Shown piece by piece: positions 35,152 to 43,395 of a stretch of 64,000 nt of DNA (positions are counted from its first letter, which is position 1; each line of letters opens with the position of its first letter). The position numbers and the translations under genes are program-made. The stretch comes from an uncultured Acetatifactor sp. (GTDB taxonomy: Bacteria > Bacillota > Clostridia > Lachnospirales > Lachnospiraceae). Location: positions 1 through 64,000 of the forward strand of contig NZ_CAJUCP010000005.1 in NCBI RefSeq assembly GCF_910585425.1, in the 5' to 3' direction. Under the pieces are notes generated by a model. The model was not told where the DNA came from, made no database searches, and saw only the letters and a program-made list of their open reading frames with translations.

Positions 35152-35598
35152 ATGAAAGCCTTTTTATACGGAGTCGTGGAGATCATCGCGCGGATACACA
35201 GCTATCTGCTGCGGCTCAACGATGCCTACGAATACAATTTTACCGACAAGGAACTGCATTTCCTGATCATCGGCGCGCTGGGGATGGCCATGATATTCGT
35301 GGTGCACCCCGTGTTCAAATGGCTGGCCAGGAACAACCACATCATGGTCATCAGTTGGATATACGTTTTTACGTTGATCATCGTAATCACCTTCGCCATC
35401 GAAATCGGCCAGAGGGTGACGAACACAGGGGCCATGGAGTTCGCGGACATCATGTTCGGCGTGCTGGGCTTCATCAGCATGTTCCTGGTGTTCTCCGTGT
35501 TCCGGGGAATCTACCATCTGGTCCTGCGGCTGATTCGGCGGGAGGACCAGTATGCGGACGAGTATGAGGATGACGATGAGTGGGAGCGGCTGGGATAG
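35152..35598 (+). CDS. Small VanZ-like membrane protein (148 aa)
   Basis: The protein has about four hydrophobic helices, including LHFLIIGALGMAMIFVVHPV and HIMVISWIYVFTLIIVITFA. It also has the segment EIGQ...FADIMFGVLGF, which resembles the conserved E-x-x-Q...D-x-x-x-N/G pattern of VanZ-like proteins. The C-terminus is a very acidic tail (YEDDDEWE). It is 10 bp upstream of sbcD, so transcription with sbcD is likely. The role is unknown. Confidence 0.6.
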   Translation: MKAFLYGVVEIIARIHSYLLRLNDAYEYNFTDKELHFLIIGALGMAMIFVVHPVFKWLARNNHIMVISWIYVFTLIIVITFAIEIGQRVTNTGAMEFADIMFGVLGFISMFLVFSVFRGIYHLVLRLIRREDQYADEYEDDDEWERLG

Positions 35599-35607
35599 GA
35601 GACGATT

Positions 35608-36753
35608 ATGAAATTTCTGCACATCTCAGACTTACATATCGGAAAGCGGGTCAATGAGTTCTCCATGACAGAGGACCAGAAATATATCCTGAACCAGATT
35701 CTGCGGATTGCGGAGCAGGAGCGGGCGGAGGCCGTGCTCATCGCGGGGGACGTCTACGACAAGTCCATGCCCTCCGCGGAGGCGGTGCAGATCTTCGACT
35801 GGTTCCTCACCGGGCTGGCGGATCTGGGGAAGACGGTCATCGCGGTCAGCGGCAACCACGATTCCCCGGAGCGGATCGCCTTCGGCGGAGAACTGATGCG
35901 GGGAAGGGGCGTATATGTATCGCCTGTGTACCGGGGAGAGGCCCTGGAGGTGGCGCTTCGGGACGAATACGGGGATATCAGCGTCCATCTGCTGCCCTTC
36001 CTAAAGCCCGCCACCCTGCGGCATGCGCTGGAGGGCAGGCAGGAGGAAGAGGAGAACGGGCTGCCGGAGAGTTATCAGGAGGCCCTGGAGATAGCTGTAA
36101 AACGTATGGAAATAGACGTCAAAAAGCGCAATATCCTGGTGGCCCACCAGTTCGTCACCGGCGCGGGGCGCTGCGATTCCGAGGAGGTGTCCGTGGGGGG
36201 CCTGGACAATGTGGATGCCAGCGTCTTCGACGACTTCGACTATGTGGCCCTGGGCCATATCCACAGCCCCCAGTCCGTAGGCCGGGAGACTGTGCGCTAC
36301 TGCGGCACGCCTTTGAAATATTCCTTCTCCGAGGCAGAGCAGGAAAAGTCCGTCACGGTGCTGGAGATGGGGGAGAAGGGGGATGTGGTTTTGTCCACAG
36401 TGCCCCTGGTGCCATTGCGGGACATGCGGAAGATCAGAGGCTCCTACGGGGAAGTGATGTCCAGGTCCTTCTATCAGGATACGAACACGGAGGACTATGT
36501 GCAGATCACGCTGACGGACGAGGAGGACATCCCGGACGGCCTGCAGAAGCTGCGCACAGTGTACCCGAACCTGATGCAGGTGGCATACGACAACAGCCGC
36601 ACCAGGCAGGACAGGACAGTGGAGGCCGCGGAGCAGGCGGAGCGGAAATCGGAGCTGGAGCTGTTCGGGGAATTCTTCGAGCTGCAGAACAACCAGACCA
36701 TGAGCGCGGAGCAGGCGGCATATATGGAGAGGCTGATCGCGGATTTGAAGTAA
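35608..36753 (+). CDS. sbcD: Exonuclease SbcD (Mre11-type nuclease subunit)
   Basis: The 381-residue protein shows the calcineurin-like phosphoesterase motifs in order: ISDLHIGK, IAGDVYD, VSGNHDS, ILVAHQF and LGHIHSPQ. It pairs with SbcC to cleave hairpins and blocked DNA ends, using Mn2+. AGGAGA precedes the ATG. The sbcC gene starts 95 bp downstream, across a hairpin that may reduce read-through between the two. Confidence 0.95.
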   Translation: MKFLHISDLHIGKRVNEFSMTEDQKYILNQILRIAEQERAEAVLIAGDVYDKSMPSAEAVQIFDWFLTGLADLGKTVIAVSGNHDSPERIAFGGELMRGRGVYVSPVYRGEALEVALRDEYGDISVHLLPFLKPATLRHALEGRQEEEENGLPESYQEALEIAVKRMEIDVKKRNILVAHQFVTGAGRCDSEEVSVGGLDNVDASVFDDFDYVALGHIHSPQSVGRETVRYCGTPLKYSFSEAEQEKSVTVLEMGEKGDVVLSTVPLVPLRDMRKIRGSYGEVMSRSFYQDTNTEDYVQITLTDEEDIPDGLQKLRTVYPNLMQVAYDNSRTRQDRTVEAAEQAERKSELELFGEFFELQNNQTMSAEQAAYMERLIADLK

Positions 36754-36782
36754 GGACATGCTCCGTCTGGACGGGGCGGCAG

Positions 36783-36812
36783 GGCCGGATAAAAAGGTGT
36801 GTCCGGCCTTTT
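36783..36812 (+). terminator. Hairpin with T-run between sbcD and sbcC
   Basis: GGCCGGA (36783-36789) pairs with TCCGGCC (36802-36808), followed by TTTTG. It has the form of a weak intrinsic terminator and could make SbcC production lower than that of SbcD. Confidence 0.65.
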
Positions 36813-36848
36813 GTATGAGTGCGCGGCGCAACGCGCAGGGGTGTACGG

Positions 36849-39800
36849 ATGAAACCGGTAAAGCTCGTCATCAGCGCCTTCGGGCCCTATGCGGACAGGA
36901 CGGAAATAGACTTCGACGGCTTCGGTGGCCAGGGGCTCTACCTGATTACCGGGGACACCGGAGCGGGCAAGACTACCATATTCGATGCCATAGCCTTCGC
37001 GCTGTACGGCGAGGCGAGCGGGGACGTGCGCAGATCCGATATGTTCCGGAGCAAGTACGCCAAAGACGATGCGCCCACCTTTGTGGAGTTCACCTTCTCC
37101 TACCGCGGAAAGGAATATACGGTAAAGCGTAATCCGGAATACCAACGCCCCAAGGGGCGGGGCAGCGGCTACACTACCCAGAAGACGGATGCCCTGCTGA
37201 CCTATCCCGACGGGCGCAGCCCCGTCACCAGGGCTAAGGACGTGACAAAGGCGGTGACGGAGCTGATCGGGCTGGACCGCAGGCAGTTCACCCAGATTGC
37301 CATGATCGCCCAGGGGGATTTCCAGAAGCTGCTGCTGGCCGGCACGGAGGAGCGGGGAGAGATTTTCCGGCAGATTTTCGGCACAGGCCTTTACAGGCGG
37401 ATTCAGGAAGAGCTGAAAGGGGCGGTGAAGCTCCAAAGGGATGCCTATGAGGAGCTGAAGCGCAGCATCAATCAGTTCATGGACGGCATCGTCTGCCAGG
37501 AGGGCCCGGCATCGGACACCGGAATGAGGCTTCAGGAGCTGCAGCGCCTGAAGTTCGACGGCAGGGTGGAAGAGGGCCTGGAGCTGTTGGCGGCTCTGTG
37601 CGCCGAGGACGAGGAGATGCTGAAGGCCATGGACGGACAGTTGGAGCGGCTGGAGGAGGAAATCCGGAGAGAGGACAGGCTCATCGTGGACATCGGCCAC
37701 AGGGAGGAGCAGCGCAGGGCCCTTCTGGAGAACGAGAGGCAGCAGGAGGCGCTGCGGGAGGAGCTTGCCTGCAGGGAGGAGCTCTTCGAAAAGGCCGCCC
37801 GGGAACGCCAGGAATGCGGCGCGCTGGAGGAGCGGATGCAGGCCGCCGGAAAGAACCTGGAGAGGTTCGAGCTCCTGGACGGGCTGCGGCAGGCCCAGGA
37901 GGCGGGAGAACTGGAAATCGCCGCGGAGAAGAAGCGCCGGGAGGACATCCTTTCAAAGAGGCAGGCCCTGGAGGCAGCTCTCCAGGAGGAGCGGGAAAGC
38001 TTCCGGCTCCTGGCGGGGGCAGGGGAGGTGAAGGAGCGCCTGGAGCGGCGGCGCAGCGACATCCTGCGCCAGCAGCAGAGCCTGCAGCGGCACAGCGAAG
38101 GGCTGGCCCAGGAGGCGCAGCGCCAGCGAAAGGCGGAAGAATCCATTGCGGAGGGTGAAAAGAGGCAACGAGAGCTTACGGCGGGTCTGCTGGAGAACCA
38201 GACCGGAATCCAGGCCCTGGGCGACAGGGACGCCATGCTTGCCGCGGTGGAGCAGATGGGCGAGAGGCTTGAGGGTCAGCGTGAGCTTCTGCAGAAGCTG
38301 GCCGGAGAGCAGGAGACGGCCCGGAGGGAGAGCAAAAGGATAGACGACGCCCTGGAGGAACTGAAAGCCCGCAGGGAGGCTTTGGCCCGGGAGGCGGAGA
38401 AGGACGAAAAGGAGCGGCAGGCTTTAAAGAACATCGGCGAGCTTCTGGTGGCATGCCGCCATGAGGTGGATGAGGCGGAGCAGAGGCTGCGCTCCTGCCG
38501 GGAACAGGCCGCTGAGCTGAAGGAGTGCCTGGAGGCCTCCCATGCCCTGGAGCAGGCTTATGGGAAGGTCTTGGAGCAGGCCCGGATTCAGCAGGGCCAG
38601 TGGGATTGCTGGCAGACGGAATGGGAGGCGCTGGGGGATGTGGAGGCCCGGGGATTGCTCCTGCAGCAGCGGCAGGAAAAGCTCCGTGAGGCGGAGCAGA
38701 TGAAAGCGGACTTGTCTTCTAACGCCCGGGCGTTAGAGGAGCTGCAGGGAGAGCTTGCTTTCGTGAGGGAGGAATACCTGACGGCGGCGGAGCAGAAGCG
38801 GAAGCTGGGCGATGCCTATCGGAGGATGGAGCAGCAGTTCCTGGATGCCCAGGCGGGTCTGCTGGCCAGGGGGCTGGAGGAGGGGAAGGCCTGTCCGGTC
38901 TGCGGCTCCCCGCACCATCCCACGCCTGCCCGGGTGCCGGAAGCTGCGCCGGAGAAAGCGGTTCTGGACAAAAAGAAGAAGGAACTGTCTTCTGTGGAGG
39001 CCAGAACGGAGCGGCTCAGCGAAAAGGCGGCAAACCTGAAAGAAAAGCTGGCGGATCTGCTGGAGCAGACAGAGAACAGGATGCAGAGCGCGTTTGCCAT
39101 GACTGTGCTGTGGGAGCAGGGGGACGGGCAGGCAAGGCCAGACGCAGAGCATTCTGAAGCAGAAAATCCGGATGCCGTCAGGGAAAGGCTGCGGAATCTG
39201 ATAGACGAAATATCGTCAAATGTGAAAACGCTGGAACGAAAGCTGGAAAAGGAGGCCCGGGAGGCCGATGAGGCCTGTCGCCGGAAGAAGGAGCTGGACG
39301 ACATGCTGAAGGCGGCTGCCCAGAGCCGGAAGGAACTGGAGGAGAAGAGCCAGGATGCGCAGCAGCGGCTGAACACGGCCAGAGGCCAGCAGGCCGAAAG
39401 ACAGGCCCGGTGGGAGCGCTTTCTGGCCCAACTGCCGGAGGCGGATTCCGGCGATGGGGAGCCTGACAGGGCCCGGTGGACTGCAGAACAGGCGGAAGCC
39501 TTCCTGGGCCGGGCATGCGACAGAAGCCACGCCCGGCTGGAACGGGCGGAGGCCGGGAGGAAACGCCTGGAGGCGCTGGAAGGGAAGCTGACGGAGACGG
39601 AGGGACAGAGACAGCGCCTGGAGGCTGCCGCGGCGGAGAACAGAGAGCAGGCCGCAAAGCTGCAGGGCCGTCTGGAGGCTGCCGGGAGACAGCTGGCAGA
39701 GGAGCTTTCCAAGACGGAGGCTGCCGCGGCGGAAGCGGACAGGCTGTTCGAAGCCGGGAAGGAGAGCGGGGCGCGCCTGACGCAGGCCATGGCATCCGCG

Positions 39801-41459
39801 CAGGAGGATTCGCCGTCATCTGCGGCTCCCGGACAGGCCCTGAAGACGGCAGTGGCCCGATGCCTGTCCCAGGCGGGAGTCTATCTGGACAGCCTGGCGG
39901 AATGGAGGAAACGGATTCAGTCGGACATCGCCCGCCGGGAGCGGCTGGAGGCGGACCGGCGCAGGATGGAAGAGCAGCTTGCCCAAATCCTTGCCCTGCT
40001 GGGCGAGACAGCGAAGGAGCTTTCTGGAATCCAGAGCAAGAAGGAGGAAAAGGCCGGGCTTCTGAGGGAGAGCCTGGCGGCCTTTGGCGGAAGCCGGGAG
40101 GAGCCTGGCGGCCTCGCGGCCGGTGCAGGGAAGGATTCCGGCGGCAGACAGCCCATGGAAGAAGAGCATTCCGTGGAAAAAGGGCATTCCAGGGCAGAGA
40201 AGCATTCCGGGGAAGAGAAGCAATGCATGGAAGAAGGGCATTCCGTAGAAGAGCATTCCATGGAAGAGACCCTGCAGACGGCGGCCCGTCAGGCCCTGGA
40301 AGAGATTTCGAGGCTCCTTGCGGCCCTGGAGGAGGATATCCGGCGAAACCGGCAGGATCTGGCCAGACGGCGGGAGCTGGAGCTTGGCATCCCGCAGAAG
40401 GAGGCCGAAAGAGACCGGCTCCTGGAGGAAATCCGGCAGACGGAGCTGAACCTGGCTGCGAAGACCGCGGACAATGCCTCCCGGCAGGGACAGATACAGT
40501 CCCTTATGGAGCAGTTGGGGGACGAGACCAGGGAGAAGACCCTGGCGGACATCTCTGCCCTGCGGAACCGGAAGACGGCATTGGAGGACGCCTATCAGTT
40601 GGCCGAAAAGAACCTGGCGGAATTCCGAACCAAAAACGAACGCCTGGCCGCGGCCATCGACACCCTGCGCAGACAACTGGCCGCGCAGGGTGCGGATGAA
40701 GGAGAGGCCGCCCATGGAAGAGCGGCGCTCCATGAAGAGCAGGATATGGAGACAGTGATTGCCCGGAGGGAGGAAAGCCGACAGGCGAAGAGCGGGCTCA
40801 GCGCAAAGCGGGATCAGAAATACGCCGCCCTCTCCCAAAACCAGGAAATCCTCCGGAAGGTGAGGAGCAGACGCGAGGACATAGCCTCTGTAGAGAAAAA
40901 ATACGTATGGCTGCGCTCCCTGGCGGACACGGCAGGGGGCAGCCTGAACGGCAAACGCAAGATTGAACTGGAGACCTACATCCAGATGACCTATTTCGAC
41001 CGCATCATCCGGCGGGCCAATATTCGCCTCCTCACCATGAGCAGCGGCCAGTACGAACTGAAACGCCAGCAGGAAGGGGACAACCGCAGGGAGAAGGCGG
41101 GGTTGGAGCTGGCCGTGATTGACCACTACAATGCCACGCAGCGCAGCGTGAAGACCCTGTCCGGCGGCGAGTCCTTCCAGGCATCCCTCTCCCTGGCCCT
41201 GGGCCTGGCGGACGAGATTCAGTCCTATGCCGGGGGCATCCAGATGGACTGCATGTTCGTGGACGAGGGCTTCGGCTCCCTGGACGAGGAGGCGCTGGCG
41301 CAGGCCATGAAGGCCCTGCAGCAGCTCACTGAGGGCAACCGCCTGGTGGGCATCATCTCCCATGTGGCCGAGCTGAAGGAACGGATAGACAGGAAAATCG
41401 TAGTCAGGAAATGCAGGGACAGGAACGGAGTGGGCAGCAGCGTATCCGTGCAGCCCTGA
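36849..41459 (+). CDS. sbcC: SbcC-like SMC-family ATPase, unusually long
   Basis: The 1536-residue protein has the Rad50/SbcC order: N-terminal ATPase half with LITGDTGAGKTTIFDA, long coiled coils, a zinc hook ACPVCGSPHH near residue 680, a second coiled coil, and the C-terminal half with TLSGGESFQASL and MFVDEGFGSLDEE. The ATG at 36849 begins MKPVKLVISAFGPYAD, the standard start. It is several hundred residues longer than typical SbcC (about 1050). The extra length lies in the coiled coils and in a His/Ser/Glu-rich insert near residues 1095-1140. The partner is SbcD just upstream. Confidence 0.95.
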   Translation: MKPVKLVISAFGPYADRTEIDFDGFGGQGLYLITGDTGAGKTTIFDAIAFALYGEASGDVRRSDMFRSKYAKDDAPTFVEFTFSYRGKEYTVKRNPEYQRPKGRGSGYTTQKTDALLTYPDGRSPVTRAKDVTKAVTELIGLDRRQFTQIAMIAQGDFQKLLLAGTEERGEIFRQIFGTGLYRRIQEELKGAVKLQRDAYEELKRSINQFMDGIVCQEGPASDTGMRLQELQRLKFDGRVEEGLELLAALCAEDEEMLKAMDGQLERLEEEIRREDRLIVDIGHREEQRRALLENERQQEALREELACREELFEKAARERQECGALEERMQAAGKNLERFELLDGLRQAQEAGELEIAAEKKRREDILSKRQALEAALQEERESFRLLAGAGEVKERLERRRSDILRQQQSLQRHSEGLAQEAQRQRKAEESIAEGEKRQRELTAGLLENQTGIQALGDRDAMLAAVEQMGERLEGQRELLQKLAGEQETARRESKRIDDALEELKARREALAREAEKDEKERQALKNIGELLVACRHEVDEAEQRLRSCREQAAELKECLEASHALEQAYGKVLEQARIQQGQWDCWQTEWEALGDVEARGLLLQQRQEKLREAEQMKADLSSNARALEELQGELAFVREEYLTAAEQKRKLGDAYRRMEQQFLDAQAGLLARGLEEGKACPVCGSPHHPTPARVPEAAPEKAVLDKKKKELSSVEARTERLSEKAANLKEKLADLLEQTENRMQSAFAMTVLWEQGDGQARPDAEHSEAENPDAVRERLRNLIDEISSNVKTLERKLEKEAREADEACRRKKELDDMLKAAAQSRKELEEKSQDAQQRLNTARGQQAERQARWERFLAQLPEADSGDGEPDRARWTAEQAEAFLGRACDRSHARLERAEAGRKRLEALEGKLTETEGQRQRLEAAAAENREQAAKLQGRLEAAGRQLAEELSKTEAAAAEADRLFEAGKESGARLTQAMASAQEDSPSSAAPGQALKTAVARCLSQAGVYLDSLAEWRKRIQSDIARRERLEADRRRMEEQLAQILALLGETAKELSGIQSKKEEKAGLLRESLAAFGGSREEPGGLAAGAGKDSGGRQPMEEEHSVEKGHSRAEKHSGEEKQCMEEGHSVEEHSMEETLQTAARQALEEISRLLAALEEDIRRNRQDLARRRELELGIPQKEAERDRLLEEIRQTELNLAAKTADNASRQGQIQSLMEQLGDETREKTLADISALRNRKTALEDAYQLAEKNLAEFRTKNERLAAAIDTLRRQLAAQGADEGEAAHGRAALHEEQDMETVIARREESRQAKSGLSAKRDQKYAALSQNQEILRKVRSRREDIASVEKKYVWLRSLADTAGGSLNGKRKIELETYIQMTYFDRIIRRANIRLLTMSSGQYELKRQQEGDNRREKAGLELAVIDHYNATQRSVKTLSGGESFQASLSLALGLADEIQSYAGGIQMDCMFVDEGFGSLDEEALAQAMKALQQLTEGNRLVGIISHVAELKERIDRKIVVRKCRDRNGVGSSVSVQP
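40150..40275 (+). repeat. Imperfect in-frame repeats in sbcC
   Basis: Variants of the GAAGAGCATTCC..GGAA unit recur about eight times and encode repeated EEHS/EKHS/EEGHS segments in the second coiled-coil arm. The segment looks like an expanded low-complexity insert that breaks the heptad pattern. Confidence 0.75.
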
Positions 41460-41466
41460 AGGACAT

Positions 41467-41492
41467 GGCCGGAGCGGCGGCTCCGGCCTTTT
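41467..41492 (+). terminator. Intrinsic terminator after sbcC
   Basis: GGCCGGAGC (41467-41475) and GCTCCGGCC (41480-41488) form a perfect 9-bp stem with a 4-base loop, followed by TTTTGCTTTT. It closes the sbcDC unit just before the PadR promoter. Confidence 0.9.
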
Positions 41493-41519
41493 GCTTTTGC
41501 GTTTCACGGAGCCTGAGGC

Positions 41520-41577
41520 TTGACAAATATATCGTCTGGTGATATATTAACAACATATATATCACCAGACGATATAT
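41520..41577 (+). promoter_or_regulatory. PadR promoter with double dyad operator
   Basis: TTGACA (41520-41525), exactly 17 bases and TATATT (41543-41548) form a near-consensus promoter. A perfect 21-base inverted repeat (41527-41547 and 41557-41577) covers the spacer, the -10 and the probable start site. Each arm is itself a dyad (ATATATC, 7 bases, GATATAT). This is a strong candidate for the operator of the PadR protein encoded next, giving autorepression. Confidence 0.85.
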
Positions 41578-41617
41578 CATGGGCGACAGAGACGCATCCC
41601 GGAGGAAAGGAAGCGAA

Positions 41618-41938
41618 ATGGAGAAGCAGACACCATTGACAGAGGCACTGTTCTACATCCTGTTGTCCCTGAGGAAGCCCAACCACGGCTACGGAATCAT
41701 CCAGGAGGTGGAAGGGCTCACCGACGGCAGGGTGGTGCTGGGCCCGGGAACTCTGTACGGGGCCATACAGACCATGGCGGCCCGGGGATGGATCCGGATA
41801 TACAGCGAGGAGACGGATTCCCGGAAGAAGAAGGAGTATGTCATCACAGAGCTGGGCAGACATGTCTTCGCGGAGGAAAAAAAGCGTCTGGAGGAGCTTC
41901 TGCACAATGCGGAGAAAATGGAGGGGGACACATGGTAA
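41618..41938 (+). CDS. PadR family transcriptional regulator
   Basis: The 106-residue protein begins MEKQTPLTEALFYILLSLR and has HGYGIIQEVE, GTLYGAIQTMAARGWI and the winged-helix strand EYVITELGR, the hallmarks of PadR regulators. The start at 41618 follows AGGAAAGG; an ATG at 41579 lies within the operator. PadR proteins are ligand-responsive repressors, often paired with a membrane protein of the DUF2812 or exporter class. Its stop overlaps the DUF2812 start. Confidence 0.93.
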   Translation: MEKQTPLTEALFYILLSLRKPNHGYGIIQEVEGLTDGRVVLGPGTLYGAIQTMAARGWIRIYSEETDSRKKKEYVITELGRHVFAEEKKRLEELLHNAEKMEGDTW

Positions 41939-42660
41939 AGTTCAAGCTGTTCATCAATAAGGACGAAGAGACGGAATACCTCAATGAAATGGCGGGGAAG
42001 GGTTATGCCATGAAGGGCTTCGCGATGGGATTCTATACTTTTGAAAATTGTAGGCCCGGCGAATACATCTATCAGGTGGACATCACGGAGGGGTTATTCC
42101 GGGTGAGCGGCGACTACAGGGACTTCATGCAGGAAATGGGCGTGGAGATCGTATGCCTGTGGGGGCCCTGGGTCATCCTGCGCAAGAGGGCGGAGGAGGG
42201 GCCCTTCGTGCTGTATACGGATGTGGAGTCCAGCATCGAACATTACCAGAAAATCAAAAAAGCGCTCAAGATAGCCGTCATCCTGGAGATAGCCTGCATC
42301 CTTATGGAAGTGATTTCAGCCGCAGGCATGACGGACAGGGAGTCCGTCATGCTTCCCCTGGCGGGCTGCTGCCTGCTGGCCGCCATCGTCATATTCATTG
42401 TCCGGGAAATCTGCCGTGTGAACGCGATTCTGGCAGAGCTCCGGGCCAGGATAGGCCAGGAGGAAACGAACAGATGCCTGGGGAGCCGCAGTCCATCGCT
42501 GCTTTTGTGCCTGGGCATTACGCTGAACGGGATCAGCCTCGCGATACCGGAACCGGGAGGCAGCGCCCTGTATGGATTCGCAAAAGGGGCCCTGCAGGGC
42601 ATTGCCCTGATCCTCATGGGTGCAGGAATCGCCATTACCGTGATGGGGCGAAGAGAGTGA
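41932..42660 (+). CDS. DUF2812 domain membrane protein
   Basis: The 242-residue protein starts MVKFKLFINKDEETEYLNEMAGKG, the recognisable DUF2812 N-terminus (about residues 1-95, with FENCRPGEYIYQVD). Four hydrophobic helices follow in the C-terminal half. It overlaps the PadR gene by 7 bp, so production is coupled. PadR-DUF2812 pairs are common in Clostridia. The role is not known; it may sense or respond to envelope-active compounds as part of the PadR circuit. Confidence 0.88.
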   Translation: MVKFKLFINKDEETEYLNEMAGKGYAMKGFAMGFYTFENCRPGEYIYQVDITEGLFRVSGDYRDFMQEMGVEIVCLWGPWVILRKRAEEGPFVLYTDVESSIEHYQKIKKALKIAVILEIACILMEVISAAGMTDRESVMLPLAGCCLLAAIVIFIVREICRVNAILAELRARIGQEETNRCLGSRSPSLLLCLGITLNGISLAIPEPGGSALYGFAKGALQGIALILMGAGIAITVMGRRE

Positions 42661-43279
42661 GCCGTCAGGAGCGGAGCCCGAACCGGAACCCGCACGGGCA
42701 GAGGGGAAAGGCTTCCTCCGGGGACATGCGGTTATGGGAGCGCCGTGGGGCATTTCGGTGACCATTGCTGCCGCCGTGGGGGATTGCGGCTGCGGCCGGA
42801 AAGGGCCGATAGGTAGATGGAGAATGTGATATGTGATATGTGATGCAAAAAGAGCCGTACTCCTGGCTCTTGGCCGGGGTACGGCATTTTCGTCCGGAAA
42901 ATATATTACATAATTGTAGCCAACCTCTTTTTTCAGGGCACGGCTGACAGGGAGGCCGGTAGCGAGAGCCGGAACGGGCATGCTGCCGCTCCACAGCCTC
43001 CAGCATACGGAAAGAAATGAACTGACAGAATCGAGTGTAGCAATTTTAAAGCATATCTGGTATAATTGAATCGTCACGATATAGATAGGCGGTTATCGCC
43101 CCGCAGCTTTGGAACATGTCCGGAGGGCGAAAAGAAAAAGATGCTCCGCAATCGGGAAAGCGACAGGCATTCGATTGCGAACCTGGAAAAAACGGATGGA
43201 AGAGGCCCGGTCAATCGTAAACGGGACAGGTTACAGGGCGGAAAACCAGGGATGACCGGCAAATCCGCAATGGATGAAT
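42661..43279. other. Long intergenic region downstream of the PadR operon
   Basis: About 620 bp hold no supported gene. A terminator-like hairpin lies at 42854-42890 (GCCGTACTCC paired with GGGGTACGGC with one G-U, then ATTTT). Short GATATGTGATATGTGAT direct repeats lie just before it. The rest shows only open frames without ribosome binding sites. Confidence 0.55.
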
Positions 43280-43311
43280 CAAATACCCCGCTGCAAGCAA
43301 CGGGGTATTTG
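43280..43311. terminator. Perfect 11-bp hairpin with A/T flanks
   Basis: CAAATACCCCG (43280-43290) pairs exactly with CGGGGTATTTG (43301-43311). The stem ends in A/T pairs on both sides, so it could act as a terminator in either direction. It directly abuts the imperfect inverted repeat at 43313-43372. Confidence 0.6.
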
Positions 43312-43312
43312 A

Positions 43313-43372
43313 CCCTCGCGGCATTCGTCAAATGTGCATACAAGCATGCCCACTTGACTCATTGCTCGCGGG
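43313..43372. repeat. Imperfect 27-bp inverted repeat before the phosphohexomutase gene
   Basis: The arms 43313-43339 (CCCTCGCGGCATTCGTCAAA...) and 43345-43372 (...CTTGACTCATTGCTCGCGGG) are largely complementary around a 5-base turn. The outer CTCGCG/CGCGGG theme is shared with the dispersed repeats at 15386 and 59402. It is probably a structured intergenic repeat; it lies 24 bp before the start codon, so it may affect expression. Confidence 0.6.
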
Positions 43373-43395
43373 AATAAAATGAGGGGAGAGGCAGC

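Noticed and set aside
39816..41507. Long minus-strand open frame opposite sbcC
   Set aside because: It lies antisense to the coiled-coil and ATPase end of SbcC, has no recognisable motif, and reflects the codon bias of the real gene.
43066..43377. 103-codon open frame upstream of the phosphohexomutase gene
   Set aside because: It spans the hairpin and inverted repeat at 43280-43372, has no ribosome binding site and looks random in composition.
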